Below are positions 29,877 through 39,685 of a stretch of 64,000 bases of DNA, piece after piece. Within the stretch, counting starts at the first letter, position 1; every line of letters starts with the position of its first letter. Source of the stretch: Streptomyces sp. AC555_RSS877 (GTDB taxonomy: Bacteria > Actinomycetota > Actinomycetes > Streptomycetales > Streptomycetaceae); contig NZ_JAGMUK010000015.1 in the NCBI RefSeq assembly GCF_019049245.1, positions 1 through 64,000 on the forward strand, read 5' to 3'. The position numbers were made by a program, and so were the translations under genes. The notes under the pieces were generated by a model. It did no database searches, was not told the DNA's origin, and was given only the letters and a program-made list of their open reading frames with translations.

Positions 29877-32388
29877 GCCGCGCGTTGGTGTACCGCGTCG
29901 GCTGCGCGCCGGCCGGATCCTCCGGCCACGGATGCTTCGGATACCGGCCGCGCAGCTCCGCCCGTACGCCCTTGTAGCCGTCCTTCCAGAAGGACGCGAG
30001 GTCGGCGGTGACGGCGGCGGGCCGCCCGGCGGGGGACAGGAGATGGACGAGGAGGGGGACGCCCGCCACCGACGGCGACTCCTGCAGGCCGAACATCTCC
30101 TGCAACTTCACGGCCAGTACGGGCTGTTCGGGATGGGTGTAGTCGATCCTGATCCGGGACCCGCTGGGTACGGCGATCCGCTCGGGCGCAAGCTCGTCCA
30201 GCCGCCCGGCCTGACCCGTGGCCCAGGGAAGCAGCCGGTTGAGCCCCTGCCCGGCATCGATCCGCGCGAGATCGGCACGTCGGCGGGCCCGCCCGAGCTC
30301 GGGCTCCAGCCACTCGTCCACGCGCGCGTGGAGCGCGTCGTCGCGGACGTCGGGCCACGGCTCCCCGAGGTGCAGGCGCACGAAGGCGAGCCGCTGCCGC
30401 AGTGCGACGGCCTCGGCCGACCACCGCAGCAACCCGAACCCCTCTTGGCGCAGCCCTTCAAGGAGCGCCTCCCGTACGAGAGCGGCGTCGGCGTTCTTGA
30501 GGGGGCGCACCGCCACCTCGACGGCCCCCAGCCGCTCCACCCGGCGGGCGACGACGTCACCGTCGGCCCAGTGGACCTCGTCCCGCGTCTGCGCCAGCGT
30601 CCCCGCAGCCCGCCGGGCGACGTTCTCGTCCACCACCGCCCCGAGCCGCACGCGTGCGTGCCCCTTGCCGACGGGCCGGTCGGCGACGGCGACGGCGATC
30701 CAGGGGGCACCGCGCAGGCCGGTGCCGTCGCCGACCTCGGCACGGGTTCCGGACACCATGAGGTAGGAACCGCCGTCGGCCTTGGCGACCCGCTCGGGGA
30801 AGGCGAGCGCGGCGACGAGGCCGACGAGACCGTCCTCACCGGCGTACGCCGACGCACCCGCGTCACGGGTGGGCGGCCGGGAAGTCTCCGTGGCGAGGGC
30901 CCGCAGTCGCCGGACCTCCGCACGCCACCGCCCGGCATAGGGGTCACCGCCGCGCCGGGCGGCCCGCAGAGCGGCCGCCAGGTCGTCCCCGTACTCCCGG
31001 GGCGGCTCCTCGCTCAGCAGCGCGACCACCTCGGCGGCCCGCTCCGCCCCCACCACCGCGGCCGAGTCCAGCAGCGCCCGCCCCAGCCGGGGATGCAGGC
31101 CCAGCCGAGCCAGCCGCACCCCCCGCTCCGTGGCCCGGCCGGCCGTGTCGACCGCTCCCACGGCCGTCAACACCGACCGCGCCGCCGCCATCGCCCCACC
31201 CGGCGGTGGGTCCAGCAGCGCCAGCCCGGCGGCCTCCGGATCGCCCCAGCAGGCCGCCTGCAAGGCGAACGCCGTCAGGTCGGCCACCTTGATCTCCGGC
31301 GAGGGGAAACGCGGCAGACGGGCGTCCTCGGCCTCCGCCCAGCACCGGTACACCGCACCCGGCGCCTCACGCCCGGCCCGCCCGGCCCGCTGCCGCCCGG
31401 CGGCCTGCGAGGCCCGTGCCGTCGTCAGCGCGCTCAGCCCGCGCGCGTGGTCGACCCGCGGCTCCCGCGCCAGCCCGGAGTCGACGACGACCCGCACCCC
31501 GGGAACCGTCAGCGAGGACTCGGCCACGGAGGTCGCGAGCACCACCCGGCGCCGCCCGGCGGGGACCAGCACCGCGTCCTGCACGGCCGCGGGCGCCCGC
31601 CCGTGGACCTGGAGCACGTCCACCCCACCGAGATCGCCCAGCTGCCCGGCGACCCGGGCGATCTCGCCGACGCCCGGCAGGAAACACAGCACGTCCCCTG
31701 CCCGCTCGGCCAGCGCCCGCCGCACCACCGACGCCACGTGCGTCAGCAGCGCGGGGTCGACACGCATGCCGTGCGACGGCCGTACGGGACGCACCGGCGG
31801 CACCCACACCACCTCCACCGGATACGACGTCCCCGCCGCCTCGATGACCGGCGCCCCGCCCAGCAGCCGCGCCCAGCCCTGCGCGTCGGTCGTCGCGGAC
31901 GCGGCCACCAGCCGCAGCTCAGGCCGCAGCGTCTCGCGTACGTCCCACAGGAACGCCGCCACCGTGTCCGCGTCCAGATGCCGCTCGTGGCACTCGTCGA
32001 GCACCACCACGTCGACCCCGGCCAGCTCCGGGTCGCGCTGCAACCGCTGCAACAGCACACCGGTCGTGACGACCTCCACGCGTGCGCGCCGCCCCACGAG
32101 CCGCTCGCCGCGCACGGTGAAGCCGACGCTCTCGCCGACCTTCTCGCCCAGCAGCCATGCCATCCGCCGGGCCGCCGCCCGCGCCGCGATCCGCCGTGGT
32201 TCGGCCACGACCACCCGCCGCGCCGGCCCCTCACCCAGCAGACCGGCCAGGACAAGCGGCACCAGGGTCGTCTTGCCGGTGCCGGGCGGCGCGACGAGCA
32301 CGGCGGTGCCGTGGCCGGCCAGGGCGTCGTTCAGGCCGGGCAGGGCACCGCGTACGGGGAGGGCGTCCAGAGCGTCGTAACGGATCAC
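29866..32388 (-). CDS. hrpB: ATP-dependent helicase HrpB
   Basis: An 840-aa DEAH/RHA-type superfamily 2 helicase. Motif I is APPGTGKTT, motif II is LDECHERH (Cys in the third DExH position), motif III SATTD, and motif VI QRAGRAGR. The C terminus carries the HrpB-specific region ending FWKDGYKGVRAELRGRYPKHPWPEDP, which is diagnostic. GTG at 32388 preceded by TGGGGGC is the likely start; the upstream open frame has no family similarity. Role in RNA or DNA metabolism is poorly defined. Confidence 0.93.
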   Translation of the reverse strand: MIRYDALDALPVRGALPGLNDALAGHGTAVLVAPPGTGKTTLVPLVLAGLLGEGPARRVVVAEPRRIAARAAARRMAWLLGEKVGESVGFTVRGERLVGRRARVEVVTTGVLLQRLQRDPELAGVDVVVLDECHERHLDADTVAAFLWDVRETLRPELRLVAASATTDAQGWARLLGGAPVIEAAGTSYPVEVVWVPPVRPVRPSHGMRVDPALLTHVASVVRRALAERAGDVLCFLPGVGEIARVAGQLGDLGGVDVLQVHGRAPAAVQDAVLVPAGRRRVVLATSVAESSLTVPGVRVVVDSGLAREPRVDHARGLSALTTARASQAAGRQRAGRAGREAPGAVYRCWAEAEDARLPRFPSPEIKVADLTAFALQAACWGDPEAAGLALLDPPPGGAMAAARSVLTAVGAVDTAGRATERGVRLARLGLHPRLGRALLDSAAVVGAERAAEVVALLSEEPPREYGDDLAAALRAARRGGDPYAGRWRAEVRRLRALATETSRPPTRDAGASAYAGEDGLVGLVAALAFPERVAKADGGSYLMVSGTRAEVGDGTGLRGAPWIAVAVADRPVGKGHARVRLGAVVDENVARRAAGTLAQTRDEVHWADGDVVARRVERLGAVEVAVRPLKNADAALVREALLEGLRQEGFGLLRWSAEAVALRQRLAFVRLHLGEPWPDVRDDALHARVDEWLEPELGRARRRADLARIDAGQGLNRLLPWATGQAGRLDELAPERIAVPSGSRIRIDYTHPEQPVLAVKLQEMFGLQESPSVAGVPLLVHLLSPAGRPAAVTADLASFWKDGYKGVRAELRGRYPKHPWPEDPAGAQPTRYTNARLRR

Positions 32389-32465
32389 GCCCCCAGTGTC
32401 GTACGCCCGCGAGACGCCCCCCCCCGCGCGCGTGCGTTCCTCTTTCCAGACCTGTTCGCAGTTGT

Positions 32466-33350
32466 TCAGTCCCGCTCGCACACGAAGATCGCCGTACCCG
32501 GGATCAGGTTCCCGCGCAGCGGGGACCAGCCGCCCCACTCGGCGGTGTTCCAGGACGGCCACTCCGGCTCGACCAGGTCCACCAGGCGAAAGCCCCCGGC
32601 CACCACGTCGCGCACCCGGTCGCCGATCGTCCGGTGGTGCTCGACGTACACCGCGCTGCCGTCGTCGTCCTGCTCGACGTACGGCGTGCGGTCGAAGTAG
32701 GAGGCGGAGACCGCCAACCCCTCCGGGCCCGGCTCGTCCGGGAACGCCCAGCGGATCGGGTGCGTCACCGAGAACACGAAGCGGCCGCCGGGCCGCAGCA
32801 CCCGGCGGACCTCCTTCAGGACCAGCACCGGGTCGGCGACGAAGGGCAGCGCGCCGTACGCCGAGCAGGCCAGGTCGAAGGAGCGGTCCGCGAAGGGGAG
32901 CGCGCCCGCGTCGGCGCAGACCAGGGGGAACGGCGCGCCGATGCGCAGCGCGTGCTGGAGCTGGCGGTGGGAGAGGTCCAGGGCGACCGGGCGGGCGCCC
33001 TGCGCGGTCAGCCACCGCGCGCACTGGGCCGCGCCGGCGCCGATCTCCAGGACGTCCTTGCCCTTCAGCTCCTCGGGCGGGCCCAGCAGCTCGGCCTCCA
33101 CCTCGTCCAGGCCCTCGGGACTCCACACGAAGCGGTCGTCACCGAGGAAGGTGCCGTGCTCGATCTGGTACTCGTCCGCGTTGCGGTCCCACCAGCCCCG
33201 GTTGGCGCGGGAACTCTCCGTGACACCGGCGGTGCGGCGGGTGGCCTCGGGCTCGGACGCTTCGGGCTCTTGGATGATCGGCTCCCTCGTATTAGTGTGC
33301 GGCCTCTTCCGTCCGACCTGTCGCGGCGGACGGCACGCAGGGGACCTCAT
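32466..33350 (-). CDS. Class I SAM-dependent methyltransferase
   Basis: The frame encodes 294 aa. The Rossmann-fold SAM site is DVLEIGAGAAQCARW, followed by VALDLSHRQLQHAL, VCADAGALPFADRSFDL and VLRPGGRFVFSVTHP. The conserved part begins at SSRANRGWWDRNADEYQ (about residue 45). The only standard start codon is the ATG at 33350, with a poor ribosome-binding site, whereas a good GGGAG lies just before two ATC codons at 33278-33273. Substrate unknown; the gene is divergent from rpsA. Confidence 0.85.
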   Translation of the reverse strand: MRSPACRPPRQVGRKRPHTNTREPIIQEPEASEPEATRRTAGVTESSRANRGWWDRNADEYQIEHGTFLGDDRFVWSPEGLDEVEAELLGPPEELKGKDVLEIGAGAAQCARWLTAQGARPVALDLSHRQLQHALRIGAPFPLVCADAGALPFADRSFDLACSAYGALPFVADPVLVLKEVRRVLRPGGRFVFSVTHPIRWAFPDEPGPEGLAVSASYFDRTPYVEQDDDGSAVYVEHHRTIGDRVRDVVAGGFRLVDLVEPEWPSWNTAEWGGWSPLRGNLIPGTAIFVCERD

Positions 33351-33426
33351 CGGGCCCGCGTGGCCTCGTGAGACAGGTTTTGTGCCGGGTATGCGGCGAT
33401 CCGCCCCGGGTGTGCGGCTTCGCGCA

Positions 33427-33455
33427 TTGACCCTGTCCGGCTGCCCCCGTATGCT
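33427..33455 (+). promoter_or_regulatory. rpsA promoter
   Basis: TTGACC (33427-33432) and TATGCT (33450-33455) are separated by exactly 17 bp, a near-consensus HrdB-type vegetative promoter. Transcription would begin around 33462, giving a leader of about 190 nt before rpsA. Confidence 0.85.
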
Positions 33456-33535
33456 ACAAGTTGCGCTGCGGGCCTGCGCACCTCAGACGTAGCAGGTCGC
33501 GCTCGCATCTGTTGTATGTCCCCTCGGTTGTCGAG

Positions 33536-33561
33536 GCGCCACCAGTGGTTTTGTGTGGCGC
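33536..33561 (+). promoter_or_regulatory. Hairpin in the rpsA leader
   Basis: GCGCCAC (33536-33542) pairs with GTGGCGC (33555-33561) over a 12-nt loop in the long rpsA leader. Ribosomal protein S1 represses its own translation in other bacteria, so an autoregulatory element is plausible here, but this is inference. Confidence 0.45.
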
Positions 33562-33652
33562 TTCCTTGGCTGTCCGGCTTCTTCAGAGCGAAACGGGCTC
33601 CCGGCGTAAGCAGTACCTACGACTCACTGTCCGTACCGGAGCCCTTTCCCAC

Positions 33653-35164
33653 ATGACGAGCAGCACCGAGACCACCTCTACCACTCCGCAGGTAGCGGTC
33701 AACGACATCGGTAACGAGGAAGCTTTCCTCGCCGCGATCGACGAGACGATCAAGTACTTCAACGACGGCGACATCGTCGACGGCGTCATCGTGAAGGTCG
33801 ACCGGGACGAGGTCCTGCTCGACATCGGTTACAAGACCGAAGGTGTCATCCCGAGCCGCGAGCTCTCGATCAAGCACGACGTCGACCCCAACGAGGTCGT
33901 CGCCGTCGGTGACGAGATCGAAGCCCTTGTTCTCCAGAAGGAGGACAAGGAAGGCCGCCTGATCCTCTCGAAGAAGCGCGCCCAGTACGAGCGCGCCTGG
34001 GGCACCATCGAGAAGATCAAGGAAGAGGACGGCATCGTCACCGGTACCGTCATCGAGGTCGTCAAGGGTGGTCTCATCCTCGACATCGGCCTCCGTGGCT
34101 TCCTGCCGGCTTCCCTCGTCGAGATGCGCCGTGTCCGCGACCTCCAGCCCTACGTGGGCAAGGAGCTCGAGGCCAAGATCATCGAGCTGGACAAGAACCG
34201 CAACAACGTGGTCCTGTCCCGCCGTGCCTGGCTGGAGCAGACCCAGTCCGAGGTCCGCCAGACGTTCCTCACCACCCTGCAGAAGGGTCAGGTCCGTTCC
34301 GGCGTCGTCTCCTCGATCGTCAACTTCGGTGCCTTCGTGGACCTGGGTGGCGTCGACGGCCTGGTGCACGTCTCGGAGCTCTCCTGGAAGCACATCGACC
34401 ACCCCTCCGAGGTTGTCGAGGTCGGCCAGGAAGTCACCGTCGAGGTCCTCGACGTCGACATGGACCGCGAGCGTGTCTCCCTGTCGCTGAAGGCGACGCA
34501 GGAAGACCCGTGGCAGCAGTTCGCCCGGACCCACCAGATCGGCCAGGTCGTGCCCGGCAAGGTCACGAAGCTGGTTCCGTTCGGTGCGTTCGTCCGCGTG
34601 GACGAGGGCATCGAGGGTCTGGTCCACATCTCCGAGCTGGCCGAGCGCCACGTGGAGATCCCGGAGCAGGTCGTCCAGGTCAACGACGAGATCTTCGTCA
34701 AGGTCATCGACATCGACCTCGAGCGTCGCCGGATCTCGCTGTCCCTCAAGCAGGCCAACGAGTCCTTCGGTTCCGACCCGGCCTCGGTCGAGTTCGACCC
34801 GACGCTGTACGGCATGGCCGCGTCGTACGACGACCAGGGCAACTACATCTACCCCGAGGGCTTCGACCCCGAGACCAACGACTGGCTCGAGGGGTACGAG
34901 ACCCAGCGCGAGGCCTGGGAGCACCAGTACGCCGAGGCGCAGACGCGCTTCGAGCAGCACCAGGCTCAGGTCATCAAGTCCCGCGAGGCCGACGCTGCAG
35001 CTGCTGCCGAGGGTGGCGAAGCTGCCGCTCCGGCCGCGTCCGGTGGCGGCGGCGGTGGCGGTGGCGGTTCGTACTCCTCCGAGGGCCCGGACAACTCCGG
35101 CGCGCTGGCCTCGGACGAGGCGCTTGCCGCTCTGCGCGAGAAGCTGGCCGGCGGCCAGAGCTGA
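33653..35164 (+). CDS. rpsA: 30S ribosomal protein S1
   Basis: A 503-aa S1 protein with four S1/OB-fold RNA-binding repeats (roughly residues 37-110, 123-190, 208-276 and 293-362), each with a VxGxV...G.FV/LxDIG pattern. This four-repeat form is typical of actinobacteria, shorter than the six-repeat E. coli protein. The acidic C-terminal tail contains a run of nine glycines. ATG at 33653 is preceded by GGAG. Codon use is highly biased, as expected for a strongly expressed gene. Confidence 0.97.
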   Translation: MTSSTETTSTTPQVAVNDIGNEEAFLAAIDETIKYFNDGDIVDGVIVKVDRDEVLLDIGYKTEGVIPSRELSIKHDVDPNEVVAVGDEIEALVLQKEDKEGRLILSKKRAQYERAWGTIEKIKEEDGIVTGTVIEVVKGGLILDIGLRGFLPASLVEMRRVRDLQPYVGKELEAKIIELDKNRNNVVLSRRAWLEQTQSEVRQTFLTTLQKGQVRSGVVSSIVNFGAFVDLGGVDGLVHVSELSWKHIDHPSEVVEVGQEVTVEVLDVDMDRERVSLSLKATQEDPWQQFARTHQIGQVVPGKVTKLVPFGAFVRVDEGIEGLVHISELAERHVEIPEQVVQVNDEIFVKVIDIDLERRRISLSLKQANESFGSDPASVEFDPTLYGMAASYDDQGNYIYPEGFDPETNDWLEGYETQREAWEHQYAEAQTRFEQHQAQVIKSREADAAAAAEGGEAAAPAASGGGGGGGGGSYSSEGPDNSGALASDEALAALREKLAGGQS

Positions 35165-35194
35165 TCACGCATCACTGAGCAGTAGCTCTTGAAA

Positions 35195-35232
35195 CCAAGG
35201 GCCCGTACCCCCCGTGGGGTACGGGCCCTTGG
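35195..35232 (+). terminator. rpsA terminator
   Basis: A perfect 17-bp stem (CCAAGGGCCCGTACCCC at 35195-35211 with 35216-35232) with a 4-nt loop starts 30 bp after the rpsA stop. Confidence 0.9.
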
Positions 35233-35456
35233 TGTGTCCACCGACGCCTGACGGGCGTGTTCACCTTCGCGCGCAAGGCCGCAACCGCCCTCCACGCGCG
35301 CGTGCTTGTCGTCGTGGCTCCGCTGACCGCACATCCGGTGACACCGTGCCGCGGTGCAGGAAAAGGCCGTCAGAGGTGCCTGATCAGGGGCGTGAGCGGG
35401 AATGCCCACGCTCTGCACCGTGTTGTGCAGTACGAACACGAGGAGGAGCGGTCACA

Positions 35457-36395
35457 GTGCTTGATCCGCAGGGTTTGTACGCATGGGAGCCGAAGGGCCT
35501 CGCCGTGGTCGACATGGCGCTCGCCCAGGAGTCGGCCGGTCTTGTCATGCTCTACCACTTCGACGGATACATCGACGCGGGTGAGACCGGCGACCAGATC
35601 GCCGACCGGCTCCTCGACTCGCTGCCGCACCAGGTCGTCGCCCGCTTCGACCACGACCGGCTGGTGGACTACCGTGCCCGCCGCCCGTTGCTGACGTTCA
35701 AGCGCGACCGCTGGGTCGAGTACGAGGAGCCCACCATCGAGGTGCGCCTCGTCCAGGACGCCACCGGAGCGCCCTTCCTGCTGCTGTCCGGCCCCGAGCC
35801 GGACGTGGAGTGGGAACGCTTCGCCGCGGCCGTCCAGCAGATCGTGGAGCGCCTCGGCGTGCGCCTGTCCGTGAACTTCCACGGCATCCCCATGGGCGTC
35901 CCGCACACCCGCCCCGTGGGCCTCACCCCGCACGGCAACCGCAACGACCTCGTCCCGGGCCACCGCAGCCCCTTCGACGAGGCCCAGGTGCCCGGCAGCG
36001 CCGAGGCCCTGGTCGAGTACCGCCTCATGGAGGCCGGACACGACGTCCTGGGCGTCGCGGCGCACGTGCCGCACTACATCGCCCGCTCCCCGTATCCGGA
36101 CGCGGCGCTGACCGTCCTGGAGGCCATCACGGCCGCGACCGGGCTGGTCCTGCCCGGCATCGCGCACGCCCTGCGCACGGACGCCCACCGCACGCAGACC
36201 GAGATCGACCGCCAGATCCAGGAGGGGGACGAGGACCTCGTCGCCCTCGTCCAGGGCCTGGAGCACCAGTACGACGCCGCCGCGGGCGCCGAGAGCCGCG
36301 GCAACATGCTCGCCGAGCCGGTCGACATCCCGTCGGCGGACGAGATCGGCCTCGAGTTCGAACGGTTCCTGGCGGAGCGGGAGGGCGAGGGCTGA
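35457..36395 (+). CDS. PAC2 family protein
   Basis: A 312-aa PAC2-family protein, a family named for proteasome-assembly chaperones and widespread in actinobacteria. Recognisable segments are [55 protein letters not shown] and [17 protein letters not shown]. The GTG at 35457 is chosen for the AGGAGGAG 8 nt upstream. Whether it acts on the proteasome is unknown. About 290 bp separate it from rpsA, holding only the rpsA terminator that I can identify. Confidence 0.88.
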   Translation: MLDPQGLYAWEPKGLAVVDMALAQESAGLVMLYHFDGYIDAGETGDQIADRLLDSLPHQVVARFDHDRLVDYRARRPLLTFKRDRWVEYEEPTIEVRLVQDATGAPFLLLSGPEPDVEWERFAAAVQQIVERLGVRLSVNFHGIPMGVPHTRPVGLTPHGNRNDLVPGHRSPFDEAQVPGSAEALVEYRLMEAGHDVLGVAAHVPHYIARSPYPDAALTVLEAITAATGLVLPGIAHALRTDAHRTQTEIDRQIQEGDEDLVALVQGLEHQYDAAAGAESRGNMLAEPVDIPSADEIGLEFERFLAEREGEG

Positions 36396-36452
36396 GGCCC
36401 GTCGTGGCTCCCGCCGGGAGCGTTGTCGGTGGCAGGCCCTAAGCTTCGGCTC

Positions 36453-37085
36453 ATGCTGAAGGTGGGCCTGACCGGCGGCATCGGTGCCGGTAAGAGTGAG
36501 GTGTCGCGGCTCCTCGTCGCGTGCGGTGCCGTGCTGGTCGACGCCGACCGGATCGCGCGCGAGGTCGTCGCGCCGGGGACCTCCGGGCTCGCCGCGGTCG
36601 TCAAGGCCTTCGGCGAGGAGGTGCTCACTCCCGACGGCGCCCTGGACCGGCCCAAGCTGGGGTCGATCGTCTTCGCCGACCCCGAGAAGCTCGCCGTCCT
36701 CAACGCGATCGTGCACCCCCTGGTCGGCGCCCGCTCCCACGAGCTCGAGTCCGCCGCCGCCGCCGATGACGCCGTCGTCGTCCATGACGTCCCGCTCCTC
36801 ACGGAGAACGGCCTCGCCCCGCTGTACGACGTCGTGGTCGTCGTCGACGTCGACCCCGAGACCCAGCTCGACCGGCTCGTCAGGCTGCGTGGAATGACCG
36901 AGGCGGACGCACGCGCGCGCATGGCCGCCCAGGCGACGCGCGAGCAGCGCTTGGAGATCGCGGACGTCGTCATCGACAACGACGTACCGCTGCCGGAGCT
37001 GGAGCGTCGCGTGCGGGACGTATGGGCGGATCTCGTGCGCAGAACGGCCGCGCGCGGCGCCGAGCCCCAGCCGCCTCAGGAATAG
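36453..37085 (+). CDS. coaE: Dephospho-CoA kinase
   Basis: A 210-aa kinase catalysing the last step of coenzyme A synthesis, phosphorylation of dephospho-CoA. The P-loop is GGIGAGKS near the N terminus, followed by [16 protein letters not shown], the lid region with VHDVPLLTE, and RRxRDVW-type helix at the end. ATG at 36453 matches the family start ([11 protein letters not shown]); an upstream in-frame start at 36423 is unlikely. rpsA-coaE proximity is common in actinobacteria. Confidence 0.95.
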   Translation: MLKVGLTGGIGAGKSEVSRLLVACGAVLVDADRIAREVVAPGTSGLAAVVKAFGEEVLTPDGALDRPKLGSIVFADPEKLAVLNAIVHPLVGARSHELESAAAADDAVVVHDVPLLTENGLAPLYDVVVVVDVDPETQLDRLVRLRGMTEADARARMAAQATREQRLEIADVVIDNDVPLPELERRVRDVWADLVRRTAARGAEPQPPQE

Positions 37086-37134
37086 CGGCCCCCGTGCGGG
37101 CGTTGAACCCTTCGAGTGAGGGAAGGACTGTGCC

Positions 37135-37515
37135 GTGCCCGAGACCAGCGGTTCCACCGGACGTACTCCGGAGACGCACGTCATCGACTTCCGTGCCGCC
37201 GAGCAACTGCTCGCCGCACGGGACCCCCGGGGCGCGGTGAAACTGCTCGACTCGGTCATCGCCGTACACCCGGAGAACACCGCCGCCCGGCTGCTGCGCG
37301 CCCGTGCCTTCTTCGCGGCCGCCCAACTGCGTCCCGCCGAGCTGGAGTTCACCATCGTCCTGGAGCGTGAGCCGGACAACGCGTTCGCGCACTTCGCGCT
37401 CGCCCGGACCTATGAGCGCCTGGCGCGGCCCGACCAGGCCAGGCGCCACTTCCGCCTCGCGGCCGCGCTGGACCCGAACCCGCAGTACCTGCAAGCGGCC
37501 CGCTTCGAGTCGTGA
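37135..37515 (+). CDS. Tetratricopeptide repeat protein
   Basis: A 126-aa protein made of about two and a half TPR units (AEQLLAARDPRGAVKLLDSVIAVHPEN, then RLLRARAFFAAAQLRPAELEF, and AFAHFALARTYERLARPDQAR). TPRs mediate protein-protein contact; the partner is not evident. GTG at 37135 follows GAGGGAAGGA. It lies 49 bp behind coaE and may share its transcript. Confidence 0.87.
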   Translation: MPETSGSTGRTPETHVIDFRAAEQLLAARDPRGAVKLLDSVIAVHPENTAARLLRARAFFAAAQLRPAELEFTIVLEREPDNAFAHFALARTYERLARPDQARRHFRLAAALDPNPQYLQAARFES

Positions 37516-37588
37516 AGGCCACCGGCCCAGGCCGGCGGTCGGTTCGGTCGGTCGAGGGTGGTCCGCGGCGTGGCCCGGTGCCGGCGTT

Positions 37589-37855
37589 CTAGGACGGGCG
37601 GTCGTCCGGCGGCCGGTAGGGCGGGATGTCGGGGCCCGGCTGGTAGTGCGGGCCCTGTCGCATGTGCCGGAGGATCACCGCCAGGTCGACGGTGATCACC
37701 AGCCACAGCACACCGCAGGCGATCGCCCACCCGGTTCGCCCGGCGAGCGCGAAGGCGACGGTGCCGAAGACGGCCCACACCAGTCCCCACACGGTCAGCC
37801 AGAAACGGAACCGCAGCGCACTGCGCGCTGTCCTCGGTTCACTGCCAGTACGCAT
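37589..37855 (-). CDS. DUF6343 family small membrane protein
   Basis: An 88-aa protein with two hydrophobic segments (LRFRFWLTVWGLVWAVFG and AIACGVLWLVITVDLAVIL) and a proline-rich tail PPYRPPDDRPS. It matches the small Streptomyces DUF6343 family; function unknown. The ATG at 37855 is 75 bp from the divergent acyltransferase-domain gene. Confidence 0.78.
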   Translation of the reverse strand: MRTGSEPRTARSALRFRFWLTVWGLVWAVFGTVAFALAGRTGWAIACGVLWLVITVDLAVILRHMRQGPHYQPGPDIPPYRPPDDRPS

Positions 37856-37930
37856 CCGGATCACTACTCCTCTTTGCAACGTACCCTTCGTGGCGGACGT
37901 CCACAAAGGGGCCCGAACCGAGGGGGCAAC

Positions 37931-38830
37931 GTGCTTCCGGATGCCGATGAGCTGGCCGAGGTGCTGCTGGACCTCGCCGTACCGCACCATGACATCAACG
38001 AACTCGTACGCATGGGCCGACGGGTCACGGACGACCCGGAGCTGCTGCGACTGCTGGAGGCGTCGGTCGAGGAGCTGGTCCGGGGGCCGGGGGAGGCCCG
38101 CGGGGCGGTCGACCTGTTCGACCTCGACTGGGCGTCGGGCCCCCTGCAGCGGTGTTTCCCCGTGTACGTGTTCGTGGCGGCGCTGCCGCACACCCGTGCG
38201 TACCACCGCGAGCGCGGTATCCCGGCCGATGTCTCCCGCCGCACCCTCGCCGACCTCGGGCGATGCATGACCGTGCACCGCAGGCGCTACGGCATCACGG
38301 GTGTGCAGGACCCGCGGTGGCTCACCCGTCACTTCCGCGGCGAGCTGTACCAGCTGGGCCGGCTGCAGTTCGAGCGGGCCAGGCACGGCGAGCGGACCGG
38401 GCGGGCGCTCGCGTCGGCCGGGCTGGACGTGGCCCCCGGAACGCCCTGTCTGAACCTCCACATCCCCGACTTCCTCGGCCCGCTGTCACCGGCAGCCTGT
38501 GATCGCTCGCTGGCGCTGGCCGGTGAGTTCTTCGCCCGGTACTTCCCCGAGGAGAAGTACCGGGCCGCGCTCTGTCACTCCTGGCTGCTGGACCCGCAGT
38601 TGAAGCGGTACCTGGCGGCCGACTCCAACATCGTCCGGTTCCAGGAACGCTTCCGGGTCGCCCGCGAGGACACGGAACCTGCGGACACCGAGCCGGTGCG
38701 GTTCGTGTTCGGGGATCCGGAGCTAGCAGCGGACGCGCTGCCGCGGCGTACCGCGGTGGAACGAGCGGTGGGGGATCATCTGCGGGCCGGGCGCCACTGG
38801 TACATCGGCCACGGCTGGATCCCGCTGTAG
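37931..38830 (+). CDS. DUF5596 acyltransferase-domain protein
   Basis: A 299-aa protein with an N-terminal helical part (VLPDADELAEVLLDLAVP) and a C-terminal GNAT-like acyltransferase region (RHFRGELYQLGRLQFER, TPCLNLHIPDFLGPLS, LCHSWLLDPQLKRYL, FVFGDPE). This arrangement is that of the DUF5596 acyltransferase family in actinomycetes. Substrate not known. GTG at 37931 is preceded by GAGGGGGCAAC. The next gene, a methyltransferase, begins 17 bp after its stop and is probably in the same operon. Confidence 0.8.
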   Translation: MLPDADELAEVLLDLAVPHHDINELVRMGRRVTDDPELLRLLEASVEELVRGPGEARGAVDLFDLDWASGPLQRCFPVYVFVAALPHTRAYHRERGIPADVSRRTLADLGRCMTVHRRRYGITGVQDPRWLTRHFRGELYQLGRLQFERARHGERTGRALASAGLDVAPGTPCLNLHIPDFLGPLSPAACDRSLALAGEFFARYFPEEKYRAALCHSWLLDPQLKRYLAADSNIVRFQERFRVAREDTEPADTEPVRFVFGDPELAADALPRRTAVERAVGDHLRAGRHWYIGHGWIPL

Positions 38831-38847
38831 CTCGAACGGGTGAACCC

Positions 38848-39591
38848 ATGTCGGATGGGAACGGGCGTACGGACGCGGCCCGTTGGACGGGCATGGAGCT
38901 GAACATGCGAGCGGGACATCAGGGGACGGGACCGGGGGCCATCACCCCGGACGGCTGTGCGGTCGAGCTCTACTCGCGGCTGCCGGTGGGGGACGCGCCG
39001 GACGTCGTCAGTGCTGCCGTGCCGGCGGGAGCGCGCATCCTGGAACTGGGCTGCGGCGTGGGGCGCATGACCCACCCGCTGCTGGAGCGGGGATTCACGG
39101 TCACGGCGGTCGACGAGTCCGCGGAGATGCTGGAGCGCGTCCGCGGAGCCCGCACGATACGCAGCACGATCGAGGACCTCGACCTGGACGAGCGATTCGA
39201 CGTGGTGATGCTCGCGTCGTTCCTCGTGCACACCGGCGACCCCGAGGTGCGGCAGGCGCTGCTGCGCACCTGCGCGCGGCACGTCGCGAAGGACGGCTGC
39301 GTGCTGCTCCAGCGTGAGGGCGAGGACTACCACACCAACGTGCCGCGCGAGCGGGTCGACCCCAGCGGCTTCACGCTGCGCATCGCGTCCTCGGAACCGG
39401 TCGGGGACGGCGTGAACTCGGTGCGTGCGGAGTACGAGTTCCCGGACGCGACATGGACCCAGGCGTTCCTGGCCCGGCCCCTGACGAAGGAGCAGTTCGA
39501 GGAGGCGCTGGCGCAGGCCGGTCTGGAGGTGGACAGCTATCTGACGGACGACGGGATCTGGGTACGGGCGGTACCGGTGGCCCAGGCATAG
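38848..39591 (+). CDS. Class I SAM-dependent methyltransferase
   Basis: A 247-aa methyltransferase with the SAM motif RILELGCGVGRMTHPLL, acidic motif II TAVDESAEML, and a motif near ERFDVVMLASFLVHT. The C-terminal half has the hydrophobic strands of a small-molecule methyltransferase. The start could be 38848 or the ATG at 38893 (MELNMRAG). Operon position behind the acyltransferase suggests a shared pathway, but none is recognised. Confidence 0.85.
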   Translation: MSDGNGRTDAARWTGMELNMRAGHQGTGPGAITPDGCAVELYSRLPVGDAPDVVSAAVPAGARILELGCGVGRMTHPLLERGFTVTAVDESAEMLERVRGARTIRSTIEDLDLDERFDVVMLASFLVHTGDPEVRQALLRTCARHVAKDGCVLLQREGEDYHTNVPRERVDPSGFTLRIASSEPVGDGVNSVRAEYEFPDATWTQAFLARPLTKEQFEEALAQAGLEVDSYLTDDGIWVRAVPVAQA

Positions 39592-39685
39592 GGAGGCACA
39601 AGTCGCCTGCGAGCGATGAGTTTTGGGGCGAGGGCCGGTCTACCTCTGTGAAAACACCACGGACCGCTTCACACAGGAGACCCCG

